Source: Gemmatimonadota bacterium
GTDB taxonomy: Bacteria > Gemmatimonadota > Gemmatimonadetes > Gemmatimonadales > Gemmatimonadaceae
Length of the DNA stretch: 64,000 bases
Reading direction: 5' to 3'
Assembly: GCA_021298835.1 (NCBI GenBank)
Contig: JAJTHG010000001.1
Span: 35,993 to 99,992 of the forward strand
Both the position numbers and the translations under genes were made by a program. Below, in pieces: positions 8,881-17,391 of the stretch. Each line of letters opens with the position of its first letter. Position 1 is the stretch's first letter. The notes under the pieces are model-generated. The model was not told the origin of the DNA and ran no database searches. It saw only the letters and a program-made list of their open reading frames with translations.

Positions 8881-9798
8881 CTACGTTGACGACATGTACG
8901 ACTTGTACGTGATCTTCCACTGCCCGTCAATGCGCAGCATCGCGAGCTGCTCGTCCAGCGCCTGCTGCGGGCCGAAGCGCAGGCGCACCTGCACCGTCGC
9001 GCTGTTCCCGTGCTGGGCGACGCGGGTGATCGTCCGCTCGACCTTGTCTGCACCCGGTGCAGGAGTACCCCGGAAGAACCGGGAGTATTCGTCGAACGAC
9101 CACGTGACGAGTCGTTCCCCCTGCAGCCCCTCGATCCTCGCCGACGGCAGGAAGGCCCTGCGGATGAGCTCCGGGTTTCCGGTGGCGCTGGCCTCGAAGT
9201 ACAGCCCGGCGACGGTCCGGAGGGCCGACTCGTCGGGGGCAGATGTCGTTGACGACGCTGCGCCGGAGTGCGCATGCCCGGGGGTGATGGTGACGAATGG
9301 CTCGCGCTCGAAGAAGTCACGACTCTCGACCACGCGACCGAGGTCGGACTGCCTTGCGCCGTCGATCAGCACGTCCCGGTGCGCCGCCCTGATCTCGCGC
9401 CACGCCTGCTCGATCCCGGCGAACCCCTGGACGTCGCGATACGTCACCACCACGATGGCATTCCACGGGCCGTCGTCCGTGCCGGTGTCGAGCCACTGGT
9501 AGCTGACGAACAGGCCGCGCTTGACGGCGAGCTCGTCCATCGCGAACCAGTTCGCCCGCACGTAGCGCTCGAGCTGGCGCAACTTCCCGGGAACGGACTT
9601 GAGGTAGGTCATGGTCACCACGCGCGCGTCGGGCGTCGCTGCCTGTCGCTCGGGGGGGGATGCCTGCGCGCCGGCGGGTGCCAGGGTCGGCCACGCGAGG
9701 ACGAACAGCGAGACGGACAGTACGCGCCGGAGCCACCATCCACCGACGGCGGCGTTCGTGGTGCGCGGCAGGGGGGGCTTTCCGTGGGTCGGGATCAT
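8881..9798 (-). CDS. Secreted NTF2-like/SnoaL-type protein
   Basis: A 305-residue protein. The start at 9796-9798 places MIPTHGKP before a hydrophobic signal peptide (LRRVLSVSLFVLAWPTLAPA) with an Ala-Gln-Ala cleavage site; AGAGAG upstream could serve as ribosome site. The first half (about 45-170) is a compact unknown domain. The second half (about 190-305) looks like an NTF2/SnoaL fold (AGLYFEASATGNPELIRRAF and a closing DGQWKITYKS). Such domains bind small hydrophobic ligands or serve as non-catalytic modules. A longer frame upstream to 9912 lacks protein character. Function is unknown. Confidence 0.75.
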   Translation of the reverse strand: MIPTHGKPPLPRTTNAAVGGWWLRRVLSVSLFVLAWPTLAPAGAQASPPERQAATPDARVVTMTYLKSVPGKLRQLERYVRANWFAMDELAVKRGLFVSYQWLDTGTDDGPWNAIVVVTYRDVQGFAGIEQAWREIRAAHRDVLIDGARQSDLGRVVESRDFFEREPFVTITPGHAHSGAASSTTSAPDESALRTVAGLYFEASATGNPELIRRAFLPSARIEGLQGERLVTWSFDEYSRFFRGTPAPGADKVERTITRVAQHGNSATVQVRLRFGPQQALDEQLAMLRIDGQWKITYKSYMSST

Positions 9799-9985
9799 GG
9801 TCTCTCTGGTAGTGATGGCTCGCGGAGAATAGGCACTTGCCGTGCCGCGTGCCACGTGACGAATCGCACGCGGGAGCGGAGCCGGTGTCGGTTCGAGTAC
9901 TCGTCTCGGCAACGCCCGCTGCAGCTCCCGTGGTGACCGTCCCGGATCTGCGCGGCTCGATGAGCGGCGGCGCGACTCCCGCCTC

Positions 9986-10942
9986 TCACACCATGCGTCG
10001 CAGCACCGCGAGCACCAGCTCCCGGATCCGCGCCGGCGCGAGCACCTCGGCGTCGGGCCCGTACCGCAGCACGTGCCGCACCGCCCACGCGTCGTCCGCC
10101 AGCGGGTACTGCACGACGATGCTGCCGTCGGGCTGGCGCTCGTGCGGCTCCCGCTCGGCGATCCATCGGGCGATCGCCGGCCCGTAGCGTACCTCGAGCG
10201 TCCCCGCTCCGGCGCCCATGAAGACGCGCCCGTCGCGCAGCACGTCCTCCACTGCGAAACCGGCGGGCACCTCGTAGGTAGCGCTGCGCAGTCGCACGCC
10301 GTCGATCCGGTCGAGCCGGAAGACCCGCGCCGCCCGCCGCGCCGCGTCCTCGGCGATCAGGAACCAGGCCCCGCGCGCCGAGACGAGCCGCCACGGCCGC
10401 ACCACCCGGGGCTCGGCCGCCCGCGCGCCCGGCTTGCGATACGCGAGCTCGACCTCGCGGCGCGCCACCCACGCCTGCTGCAGCGCCGCGAGGTAGCGCG
10501 TCTCACGCTGCGCGCCGGCCACCGCCGTCCGCGGCGCAGCGGGCCCGATGCGCCCTGCGCGGACCGCTGCGTCGCCGGGCCCGAGCCGCCCGAGCTTCTC
10601 GCGCGCCCGCTGGATCGCCGGCACCGACTCGGCGGGCCCCTCCTGCGCCAGCATCGCCAGCCCAAGGGCGACGGCGGCCCGTTCGTCGGCCGACAGGCCG
10701 AGCGGCCGCCGGAACCAGCGCGACCGGACGGTGACGTGGTCGCGGTCGAGCAGCACCTGCACCCCCTCGATGAAGCCGCCCGAGGTGTCCTCGACCCGCT
10801 CCGCCAGACTCTGCAGGTCCTCGCGCACGAGCGCCGCCGGTACGCGCAACGCCTTCGCGACATCGCCGATGCGGCGCGGGGTGCCGTCGGCCACCTTGGG
10901 CAGGAGCCGCAGCAGGCGCGCGAACCGGGCCACCGCGCTCAC
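9986..10942 (-). CDS. WYL-domain transcriptional regulator (PafC-like)
   Basis: A 318-residue regulator with an N-terminal winged helix (about 1-70, RIGDVAKALRVPAALVREDL), a WYL domain (about 140-225; the signature is degenerate, WFLIAED in place of WYL) and a C-terminal WCX extension. It starts at GTG, overlapping the stop of the upstream WYL gene as GTGA, so translation is probably coupled. By family, WYL proteins sense ligands such as nucleic acids and regulate DNA-damage (PafBC) or defence genes. The position after a nuclease-like gene and another WYL gene suggests the pair regulates that operon or acts in DNA-damage signalling; this is inference. Confidence 0.85.
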   Translation of the reverse strand: MSAVARFARLLRLLPKVADGTPRRIGDVAKALRVPAALVREDLQSLAERVEDTSGGFIEGVQVLLDRDHVTVRSRWFRRPLGLSADERAAVALGLAMLAQEGPAESVPAIQRAREKLGRLGPGDAAVRAGRIGPAAPRTAVAGAQRETRYLAALQQAWVARREVELAYRKPGARAAEPRVVRPWRLVSARGAWFLIAEDAARRAARVFRLDRIDGVRLRSATYEVPAGFAVEDVLRDGRVFMGAGAGTLEVRYGPAIARWIAEREPHERQPDGSIVVQYPLADDAWAVRHVLRYGPDAEVLAPARIRELVLAVLRRMV

Positions 10943-12051
10943 GATCCGGCCCCGTACGTCGCCGCCGTCCGGGCCGCGAGGTCACGGAACGCCTGCACGA
11001 CGTGCCGCGGCGCCGTCGGCCGCACTTCGCCGCCGAACGCAAGCAGCCACCGCAGGAAGGGCTCGAGACGGCGCACCTGCATCGTGGCCGCGCGCGTCCG
11101 CGCGCGCGGTCCGACCGCGGCCGACGCCGGTGCCGCGCCGGGCAGGTCGCCGAGCGCGATGTGCACCGCGACCGACAGCCGCACGGTGACGGCCTCGCCG
11201 TCGCCGAGCTCCCACGCCTCGCGCGAGGCGGCGTGGGCGGCGAGCGCGAAGCCCCGCGGCGGCGCCACCGCGCCGTTGGGCGCCAGCGACTCGACGGCCG
11301 ACATGCGGCTGGCACGGAAGGTCTTCAGGCGCTCGTCGCCCGGGTCGCGCGCGACGACGTACCAGTGACCCAGCTGGAAGACGAGCCCCAGCGGCTCGAG
11401 GGTGCGCGACGCGGTGACGTCGCGATGCATCGAGCGATAGCGGCACCGGATGCGGCGGCCCTTCACGAGGGCGTCGCCGACCGTGCGCAGCACCGTCGGA
11501 TCCAGCGGCTGGCCGACCACCGTCTCGCCGTGGTCGGCGTCCGGATCGAAGGCCGCGAGATCGTGCGCCACCGACGCCATCGCTCGGCGCGCCGCATCGG
11601 CCACGGCGGGATCCCCGAGCTGCGCCGCCCGCCCCGCAGCGCGGCGGATCATCGCGAGCTCCTCGGGCGAGAAGGCGACCATGGACACGCCCGGCGGGCC
11701 GCCGGTGCGTCGCGCCGGCGTGCCGTCGAGACTGTGCACGAACGGCAGGTAGAACTCGTGGGTCTCGAGCCCGTACCGGCTGCGGTTGCCGCCGGCGTCG
11801 GGGTACACGCCGATCGGCACGCCCAAGGCGCGCAGTTCGTCCTTGTCGCGCTCCCACATGCGGGCAACGGCCGATTCCTGCCAGCGCTCGTCGCCGCGCG
11901 AGCGCAGCCCGCGCCCGTAGGCCGGCACCTGCTCGGCGAGTTCGACGAAGGTCAGGCGGTCGGGCGACCGCCGCAGCAGGGCGGCGACGACATCGAGCCA
12001 CCGCTGCACCTTCGCCGCATCCGCCGGCCGCGCGCGGCGCTCAGCCGGCAT
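10939..12051 (-). CDS. WYL-domain transcriptional regulator (PafB-like)
   Basis: A 370-residue protein with an N-terminal HTH (about 15-90, including MWERDKDELRALGVPIG, typical of WYL regulators), a WYL domain with the motif GHWYVVARD at about residue 238, and a WCX-type tail. It overlaps the upstream DUF2779 gene by 11 bp and the downstream WYL gene by 4 bp, making a tight three-gene operon. Two adjacent, dissimilar WYL proteins are the arrangement of actinobacterial pafB-pafC, where the pair acts as a heterodimer that activates DNA-damage genes. Pairing is supported by layout; the regulated targets are not visible. Confidence 0.87.
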   Translation of the reverse strand: MPAERRARPADAAKVQRWLDVVAALLRRSPDRLTFVELAEQVPAYGRGLRSRGDERWQESAVARMWERDKDELRALGVPIGVYPDAGGNRSRYGLETHEFYLPFVHSLDGTPARRTGGPPGVSMVAFSPEELAMIRRAAGRAAQLGDPAVADAARRAMASVAHDLAAFDPDADHGETVVGQPLDPTVLRTVGDALVKGRRIRCRYRSMHRDVTASRTLEPLGLVFQLGHWYVVARDPGDERLKTFRASRMSAVESLAPNGAVAPPRGFALAAHAASREAWELGDGEAVTVRLSVAVHIALGDLPGAAPASAAVGPRARTRAATMQVRRLEPFLRWLLAFGGEVRPTAPRHVVQAFRDLAARTAATYGAGS

Positions 12052-13909
12052 CGGCGGTCATCCGCAGCCAGTGATCCCACACCAGCACCATGGCGAGCGT
12101 GTCCAGCCGGCAGTAGGCGCGAAGCAGCCGTCCCCACGCCTCGCGGCGCGCGGCGTCGTCGCGCGAGGCGCCGTAGAGCATCTCCTGGTACGCGGTGACC
12201 GCCCCCGTGCCGTCGGCGACCTCGAGCCGCGAGCCGTCGAGCTCCACCGGGGCGAGCGCGCCGTACGGATCGTCCGCCGGCGCCGCGTGGCCGCTCCACG
12301 CCGTGAACCGCTCGTGCAGCACCGGATCGGCGCGCCACACTGCGTCGAGCACGCGCTTGATGCTCGTCTTGCCCTTCATCGCCGGGTGGAAGAACGCGTC
12401 CCGGCAGAGGGCGTGCATGTCCACCAGCCGGCCCGATGCCTTGTCGCCCATCCGGACGCACCACTCGACCAGCGACGCGTCCCCGTGGCCGTAGCGCGCC
12501 AGCTGCTCGCCGATCTTGCGCAGCACCGTGCGCTCGTGCGCCGACCACATCAGGGGCGTGCCGCCGTCGCCGATGATCGCGCGCAGCGTCCGGGCGAACT
12601 CGGCGCTCGGATACGCGTCCTCCAGGTTCAGCCACTCGCGATGCACCGGCGCCGCGCCGGGTGCCTCGATCGTGTGGCAGCTCCACTGGAACGCCACCGT
12701 CTCGTAGGGAGCCATGCCGGCATGGTACGGGACGGCCAGCGCCGAGGTCTCGAAGTCGATGAAGTACAGCGGGTACGGCCAGCCGCGCACGGCCGGCCCG
12801 AGCGTGTCGGCGATCCACGGCTGCCCCGAGCGCTGGTGCCGGAGCTGCACCAGTTGACGGCGGTTGATCGCGCCGGCCGTGCCGTCCCGTCGGACGAGCC
12901 AGTCGGGGTTCACGTCCTCGAGCCGCACGCGCCCCGCCGCGATCAGCTGGTCGGCCACCCGCTCGCCCTCCACCTTGACCTGCCCGAAGTGGAACAGGTC
13001 GAAGATCTCCGGGCGCGGCTCCCCGAGGGGGCCCCAGCACTCGGCGAAACCGTTGCGCCCGTCGGCACCCGTGCGGGAGTACTCGCACGCGCCGCATGCC
13101 CAGTCGAGGGGTCGCTGCACCCGCACTGGTCCGGTCTCGGGCAGCAACTCGGCCAACGCGTCCGCCTGCTCGATGATCGCCGGCAGCAGCTCCGTCACCT
13201 CGTCGTCGGCGGGGAGGTGGGTGAGGAAGTCGTCCGCGCGCACTGCGACCGGGTCGCCGGTGAACGCCACGGTGAAGGGCCGCCGCCCGGTGCCGTCCGG
13301 CTCGCCGCGCTGGATCTCGAACTGCGCCCACAGCCGGTCGATCGTCGTACGCTTGGCGGTGTCCACCACCAGCAGGGAGGGTCGGATCGTCGCCCCCGGG
13401 ACGAGGCGCGAGAGCACGAGCACCTGGTAGGCGAGGTCGGCGAGGTACGGCTCCCATCGGCCAAGGATCTCGTGTCGCCCGCGGGTGGCCCGCGCGCTGC
13501 GGAAGGCCGTCGGTGCGCCCTTCTCGGCGCGGTCGGCGACCTCGTGCGAGTCCATCGCCGAGGACTTCACCTCGATCAGCTCGAAGACGTCGCCGCGCCG
13601 CCGCAGGATGTCCACCCGGGCCGCCAGGCGGCCGGCGAGCAGCGTCGCCTCGAACCACGTGCCGTCGCCGGCCATGATCGCCGCACGCGTCGCCTCCCAG
13701 TTCTCGCGGGTCCGCCGGTGATCCGACGGCAGCGCCACCCCGTCGGGATACCGGAGCTTGGCGAGCATCTCCACCATGTAGCCCCCTTGGGCCAGCAGCT
13801 GGAGGTACGGGTCTTCCTCGAGCGTCGTGGGGTACCCGTGCTCGCGGTAGTAGAGCTTGGTCGGGCATTCGCGCGCGGCCTTGAAGTCGGACTTGGAGAG
13901 CGTCGGCAT
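12041..13909 (-). CDS. DUF2779 protein: Cas4-like PD-(D/E)XK nuclease fused to exonuclease-like domain
   Basis: A 622-residue protein. The N-terminus has a Cys in ARECPTKLYY, followed by a PD-(D/E)XK-like core (RVDILRRRGDVFELIEVKSSA, about residues 95-115) and a later Cys cluster (CGACEYS, then AECWG near residue 290). This four-Cys pattern is that of Cas4/AddB-type Fe-S nucleases. The C-terminal DUF2779 part (from about 390) begins with PLYFIDFETSALAVPYH and contains MWSAHERTVL and a late CRLDTLAMV, the Asp-Glu/His/Asp spacing expected of DnaQ-like exonucleases. MPTLSKSDF at 13909 is chosen as start because protein-like sequence begins there. It leads the WYL-WYL operon. Nuclease activity is inferred from motifs. 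Confidence 0.8.
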   Translation of the reverse strand: MPTLSKSDFKAARECPTKLYYREHGYPTTLEEDPYLQLLAQGGYMVEMLAKLRYPDGVALPSDHRRTRENWEATRAAIMAGDGTWFEATLLAGRLAARVDILRRRGDVFELIEVKSSAMDSHEVADRAEKGAPTAFRSARATRGRHEILGRWEPYLADLAYQVLVLSRLVPGATIRPSLLVVDTAKRTTIDRLWAQFEIQRGEPDGTGRRPFTVAFTGDPVAVRADDFLTHLPADDEVTELLPAIIEQADALAELLPETGPVRVQRPLDWACGACEYSRTGADGRNGFAECWGPLGEPRPEIFDLFHFGQVKVEGERVADQLIAAGRVRLEDVNPDWLVRRDGTAGAINRRQLVQLRHQRSGQPWIADTLGPAVRGWPYPLYFIDFETSALAVPYHAGMAPYETVAFQWSCHTIEAPGAAPVHREWLNLEDAYPSAEFARTLRAIIGDGGTPLMWSAHERTVLRKIGEQLARYGHGDASLVEWCVRMGDKASGRLVDMHALCRDAFFHPAMKGKTSIKRVLDAVWRADPVLHERFTAWSGHAAPADDPYGALAPVELDGSRLEVADGTGAVTAYQEMLYGASRDDAARREAWGRLLRAYCRLDTLAMVLVWDHWLRMTADAG

Positions 13910-14057
13910 GCGGCGAGGGTGGCGGGGACGTCTGACATGACACACGACTCGCGTGCCGCCGTCGGCCCGCCCGGGCATTGTGACCGCCGGTCCCCGGCTC
14001 GTCAACGGCGACTGGCGCGCGCATTGCCAACCGGCCCGTGCCCGATACCATTGCGGC

Positions 14058-14708
14058 ATGCCCTCGTCCGTCCTGCGCGCCGTCGTCGCCGGCGTCGTCG
14101 TTGCCTGCGCGGCCGCGCCGGCCGCCTCTGCCCAGTCGAAGCCGAAGGCGAAGTCGGCCGCGAAGTCGGCCGCGAAGTCGGCCACGAAGCCGGCCGCGAA
14201 ACCGTCGGCGTCCCGCAAGGCGGCGGCGAAGAAGCCCGCCGCGCGCCGCCCCGCCCCCCGCGGTGCCCGCGCTCCCGAACCCGTCGTCCGCGCCGCCGCC
14301 GACGACTCCGCCGCCGCCCGCGAAGCCCGTGCCGCCTTCGCCCGCTACACCGAGGCCTTCAATGCCGGCCGCGACCTCGAAGCGACCGCCTTCTACAGCG
14401 ACGACTCGCGCTTCCACTGGGTCGAGGACGGCAGGCTGGCCTACACCAGCGCCGCGATGATCCGCGAATCCGTCGCGCAGGTTCGCAAGCTCTTCCCGAC
14501 GATGGCCTTCGATCCGGGCGACGTCCGAACGACCGTCTTCGGGCGCGACGCGGTGCAGCTCACGGTGCCGTTTTCGCAGCGGCTCGTGGACGGTGGCGGC
14601 GTCGAGTCGCGCTTCGAGGGCTCCATGACGTTGTCGCTGACGAAGTCGAGCGGGTCGTGGCGTGCGATCGCCGGGCACACGAGCCTCCGGCGGCCGGGCG
14701 CACGGTGA
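14058..14708 (+). CDS. Secreted NTF2-like (DUF4440/SnoaL) protein with Lys-Ala-rich linker
   Basis: A 216-residue protein. The ATG at 14058 precedes a signal peptide (LRAVVAGVVVACAAAPAASAQ). A basic Ala/Lys/Ser-Pro linker (residues about 25-75) contains four tandem KSAA-type units and resembles histone H1 tails. An NTF2-like domain follows (about 85-210: FARYTEAFNAGRDLEATAFY, then SGSWRAIAGHTS). The basic tail, after export, might bind polyanions at the cell surface; this is speculative. It stands alone, divergent from the DUF2779 gene. Confidence 0.75.
   Translation: MPSSVLRAVVAGVVVACAAAPAASAQSKPKAKSAAKSAAKSATKPAAKPSASRKAAAKKPAARRPAPRGARAPEPVVRAAADDSAAAREARAAFARYTEAFNAGRDLEATAFYSDDSRFHWVEDGRLAYTSAAMIRESVAQVRKLFPTMAFDPGDVRTTVFGRDAVQLTVPFSQRLVDGGGVESRFEGSMTLSLTKSSGSWRAIAGHTSLRRPGAR
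14151..14198. repeat. 12-bp in-frame tandem repeat (4 units)
   Basis: Four consecutive units of AAGTCGGCCGCG or one- to two-base variants, each encoding Lys-Ser/Pro-Ala-Ala/Thr. They lie inside the Lys-Ala linker of the secreted NTF2-like protein, so unit gain or loss keeps the reading frame. Confidence 0.85.
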
Positions 14709-14819
14709 CGGCCACCCGGCGCCGGCGGCCCGGCGTCCCGAACGAAAGGCGATGCGTCGCACGGCGGGAACCGCGCGCCCGCATCGCTCGCTTGCCAAGG
14801 GACCCCTCCGGAGGCGCCC

Positions 14820-16211
14820 GTGGCCCGTCGGCAGCCGTCGTTCCCCGAATCCGTCGCGCGCGACCTCGCCGGTCGGTCGGTCGCGCACGAGGCGTTCTTC
14901 TACGAGGATCCCGCGTCCCTCGACGCGTTCGTCCTCGACGGTGCCCGGGACGGCCTGTCCGCTGGCGAGGTCGTCGTCGTCATGGCGCGCCCCGCCCGTC
15001 TCGAGTCGCTCGCGGCGGGACGCTGGCCGCGCGCCGCGCGCCTCGTGCCGCATCGCGAGCATCGTGAGCATCGTGAGCATCGTGAGCATGGCGAGCTGGT
15101 CCTGATGGACGCCGAGGCCATGCTGGCCGCCATGCTCGTGGACGGCCGCATCGAGGCGCGCGCCTTCGCCGAAACCGTCTCTCGCCCGCTCGACGCGCTG
15201 CGCGCGCGGGTCGGCGGCGCCCCGGTGCGCGTCATCCACGAGCTCGGGGACATCCTCGTCGTCAGGCGGCAGCACGACGCGGCCATCGCACTCGCGGCGC
15301 TCTGGCGTCACGAGGTGACGCGCGCCTCGGCCCGATGCCTCGGTGCCTACGCGCTCGACGCCTTCGTGGGATCCGAGGCCGCCACGGCACTCGAGCGGCT
15401 CGGTCGCATGCATGCCGCGGTGCGGCTGGCGCACCAGCCCGATGCGGAGCGGTGGCCAGCCGACTACTGGGCCCTTCTCGCCCGACAGCGCGATCGCGAG
15501 CGCCATCGGCTGGAGGCCGCCCTCGCCGAGGCCGAGCGCCGCGCGCAGGTGGGCATGCTCGCCGTCGGCCTCGCGCACGACCTCGGCAACCTGCTGGTAC
15601 CCGTCCTGCACCAGGCCGAGGCGCTCGCCTCCGGCGTCGCGGAGGACGCACCGCGCGCGGCCGACGACGTATGGCGGGGCGTGGAGCAGCTCGCCGCACT
15701 CGTCGGGGCGATGATGCACGTCGCCAGCCCCGCCCCCGCGACGACCCCGGTGTCGCTGCACAAGGTCGCGGCGATCGTGCTCACCGTCCTGCGCTCAAAG
15801 CTCCGGGGCGTCACGGTGAAGCTCGAGTCGGAGGCCGACCTGCCCCCCGTCGCCGGCCACGAGTCGTCGCTGCTGCAGGTCCTGCTCAACCTCGTGCAGA
15901 ACGCGCGCGAGGCGATCACCGGTGGCGGCGGGACGATCACGGTGTCCATCGCCCGCTGCGCCGCTCCGGCTGGCGGCCGCGGCGACTGGATCCGGTTGAG
16001 CGTCACCGACACCGGGTCGGGAATGACCGCCGCCCAGCAGGCGCGGCTCTTCGAGCCGTTCTACACCACGAAGCCCAACGGACACGGCATCGGGCTCGCC
16101 TCCGTGCGGACGCTCGTCGAGGCGATGGGCGGTCGGATCGACGTGCACAGCGCGCCGGGCCGGGGCACCGTCGTCGCCGTGCGCCTGCGGGCGGCCGCGG
16201 CCCGAGGGTGA
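14820..16211 (+). CDS. MEDS-domain sensor histidine kinase
   Basis: A 463-residue cytosolic kinase without TM helices. Residues about 20-200 form a MEDS-type sensor domain (HEAFFYEDPASLDAFVLDGA, then GLSAGEVVVVMA), known from DcmR-like redox or one-carbon sensors. Then come a coiled coil (about 220-240), an HisKA-like H-box (VGLAHDLGNLLVP, His near 256), and a HATPase domain with N-box NLVQNAREAI, G1 DTGSGM, F-box FEPFYTTK and G2 GHGIGLA. GTG 14820 is supported by GGAGG six bases upstream. No response regulator is adjacent, so the partner is elsewhere. A 9-bp repeat inserts Arg-Glu-His units into the sensor domain. Confidence 0.88.
   Translation: MARRQPSFPESVARDLAGRSVAHEAFFYEDPASLDAFVLDGARDGLSAGEVVVVMARPARLESLAAGRWPRAARLVPHREHREHREHREHGELVLMDAEAMLAAMLVDGRIEARAFAETVSRPLDALRARVGGAPVRVIHELGDILVVRRQHDAAIALAALWRHEVTRASARCLGAYALDAFVGSEAATALERLGRMHAAVRLAHQPDAERWPADYWALLARQRDRERHRLEAALAEAERRAQVGMLAVGLAHDLGNLLVPVLHQAEALASGVAEDAPRAADDVWRGVEQLAALVGAMMHVASPAPATTPVSLHKVAAIVLTVLRSKLRGVTVKLESEADLPPVAGHESSLLQVLLNLVQNAREAITGGGGTITVSIARCAAPAGGRGDWIRLSVTDTGSGMTAAQQARLFEPFYTTKPNGHGIGLASVRTLVEAMGGRIDVHSAPGRGTVVAVRLRAAAARG
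15051..15095. repeat. 9-bp in-frame tandem repeat (5 units) in the kinase sensor domain
   Basis: Five units of CATCGTGAG, the outer two slightly diverged, encode a run of His-Arg-Glu within the MEDS domain at about residues 78-92. The three central units are identical, which suggests recent slippage. Confidence 0.9.
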
Positions 16212-16290
16212 GAGGAACACGGGCGATCGGTCCGCGTGGGAGTTGTCGCGGTGCACGATGCGCCCGGCAGCCCGTACAGCGGTTCGGCCC

Positions 16291-16875
16291 CTACTCGTCC
16301 AGCAGCCGTCGGACCGCCAATTCCAGCGAGAGCGCCCCGATCGGGCCGACGACCCGGTGGCGGATACGGCCCTGGCGGTCGAGCAGCCAGCTCGTCGGCA
16401 GCATGCCGTCGAAGGCGAACGCGTCGAAGTCCGCCCGGGTCCCGATCGCGACCGGAAACGAGATCCCGCGCGCCGCGAGCCAATCGGCGACCTGGCCCGG
16501 CGCGAGGGTGTCGGCGCTCAACCCCAGCACGACCAACCCGCGGGCGCGATGGCGCTTCGCCATGCGCTCGAGCAAGGGCATCTCGGCGATGCACGGCGGG
16601 CACCAGGTCGCCCAGCCGTTGACGAGGACGACGCGCCCCCGGAGACCCGCCGTGGAGTAGGGGAGGCCGTCGAGGCCGGTCACGGCGAACTCCGGGACGG
16701 GTCCCGGGGTGCCCGGGATGCCCAGCATCGCCCCCAGATGCGGCGCCAGGCGCCAACCGATGAAGGCGACGACGACCGTGGCGAGGGCCCCTCGGACCCA
16801 GCCGGCCAGCCGTCCGCGCCGCGGCGCGTGGTCCGGCGCTACATTCCCCCGTCGTGAGTCCTGCACGCCGATCAT
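16291..16875 (-). CDS. TlpA/ResA-type membrane-anchored thiol-disulfide oxidoreductase
   Basis: A 194-residue protein with one N-terminal TM anchor (about 28-50) and a thioredoxin fold facing outward. The active site WCPPC has Cys92 and Cys95, and a cis-Pro loop is seen at MLPTSWLLD. By family it reduces disulfides in exported proteins, for example in cytochrome c maturation, which fits the cytochromes encoded further along. Its start codon lies inside the 5' end of the divergent HNH gene, a 22-bp head-to-head overlap. No alternative start is evident, so either the overlap is real or one start is misjudged. Confidence 0.85.
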   Translation of the reverse strand: MIGVQDSRRGNVAPDHAPRRGRLAGWVRGALATVVVAFIGWRLAPHLGAMLGIPGTPGPVPEFAVTGLDGLPYSTAGLRGRVVLVNGWATWCPPCIAEMPLLERMAKRHRARGLVVLGLSADTLAPGQVADWLAARGISFPVAIGTRADFDAFAFDGMLPTSWLLDRQGRIRHRVVGPIGALSLELAVRRLLDE

Positions 16876-17333
16876 CTTCCCGCCGCGGTGGGCGACGCCG
16901 CAAGGCGGCCAACCCCTACGCGGCCGACATTCCCGGCCCCGACGAGCACCTGACGTCGCTCCCGACGGGGCGTCGCTCGTACGTGGACACCCGCGAGTGG
17001 CTGATCGACCGTCACGGCGCCGTGTGCGCCTACTGCGGGCACAAGACCCGCGACGCGACGATCACGCTCGACCACGTGACCCCGCGCCGCGGCCAGACGG
17101 CGTACGATCGGCGTGACAACCTCGTGCTGTGCTGCCGGCCGTGCAACGCCAAGAAGGCCGACCAGCCCATTCTCGCGTTCCTGCTGCACAATCGGTCGCG
17201 GGCGATCAACCTGCTCACGTACGGTGACCATCTCTCGGCGCCGCTGCTCGAGATGATCCACCAGATCGCCGGCCCCGAGGCGGTGGCGCGGGCGGAACGG
17301 CTCAAGGATCCGGAGTACCCGTACCGCGACTGA
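16854..17333 (+). CDS. HNH endonuclease
   Basis: A 159-residue protein with a basic N-terminus and an HNH fold. A zinc knuckle is formed by CAYC (Cys58, Cys61) and CRPC (Cys94, Cys97). LDHVTPR carries the catalytic His (about 74), with RRDNLVL following. The layout matches the small stand-alone HNH nucleases found in many bacteria, often of unknown cellular role (DNA repair, restriction or mobile-element origin). It starts at GTG 16854 and overlaps the divergent TlpA gene at the 5' end. No adjacent methylase or recombinase suggests a specific system. Confidence 0.85.
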   Translation: MSPARRSSSRRGGRRRKAANPYAADIPGPDEHLTSLPTGRRSYVDTREWLIDRHGAVCAYCGHKTRDATITLDHVTPRRGQTAYDRRDNLVLCCRPCNAKKADQPILAFLLHNRSRAINLLTYGDHLSAPLLEMIHQIAGPEAVARAERLKDPEYPYRD

Positions 17334-17355
17334 CGGCCGCAGCCCGGAACCGGGC

Positions 17356-17391
17356 GGCGCTCAGGGCGGCCCTCAGGGCGGCGCTCAGGGC
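17356..17391. repeat. 12-bp tandem repeat carrying the prfC stop codon
   Basis: Three units of GGCGCTCAGGGC (the middle one with a single change) run over the end of prfC. The prfC stop (TCA on this strand, 17385-17387) is in one unit, and the same stop recurs in frame in the other two units downstream. Confidence 0.85.

Noticed and set aside
6497..8920. Upstream extension of the vWA reading frame
   Set aside because: The frame is open for over 2 kb but runs antisense through the SEC-C gene and shows no protein character until the Met at 6496.
13910..15761. Upstream extension of the DUF2779/WYL frames on the minus strand
   Set aside because: Low-complexity Arg/Gly sequence antisense to the NTF2-like and histidine-kinase genes; protein-like sequence starts only at 13909.
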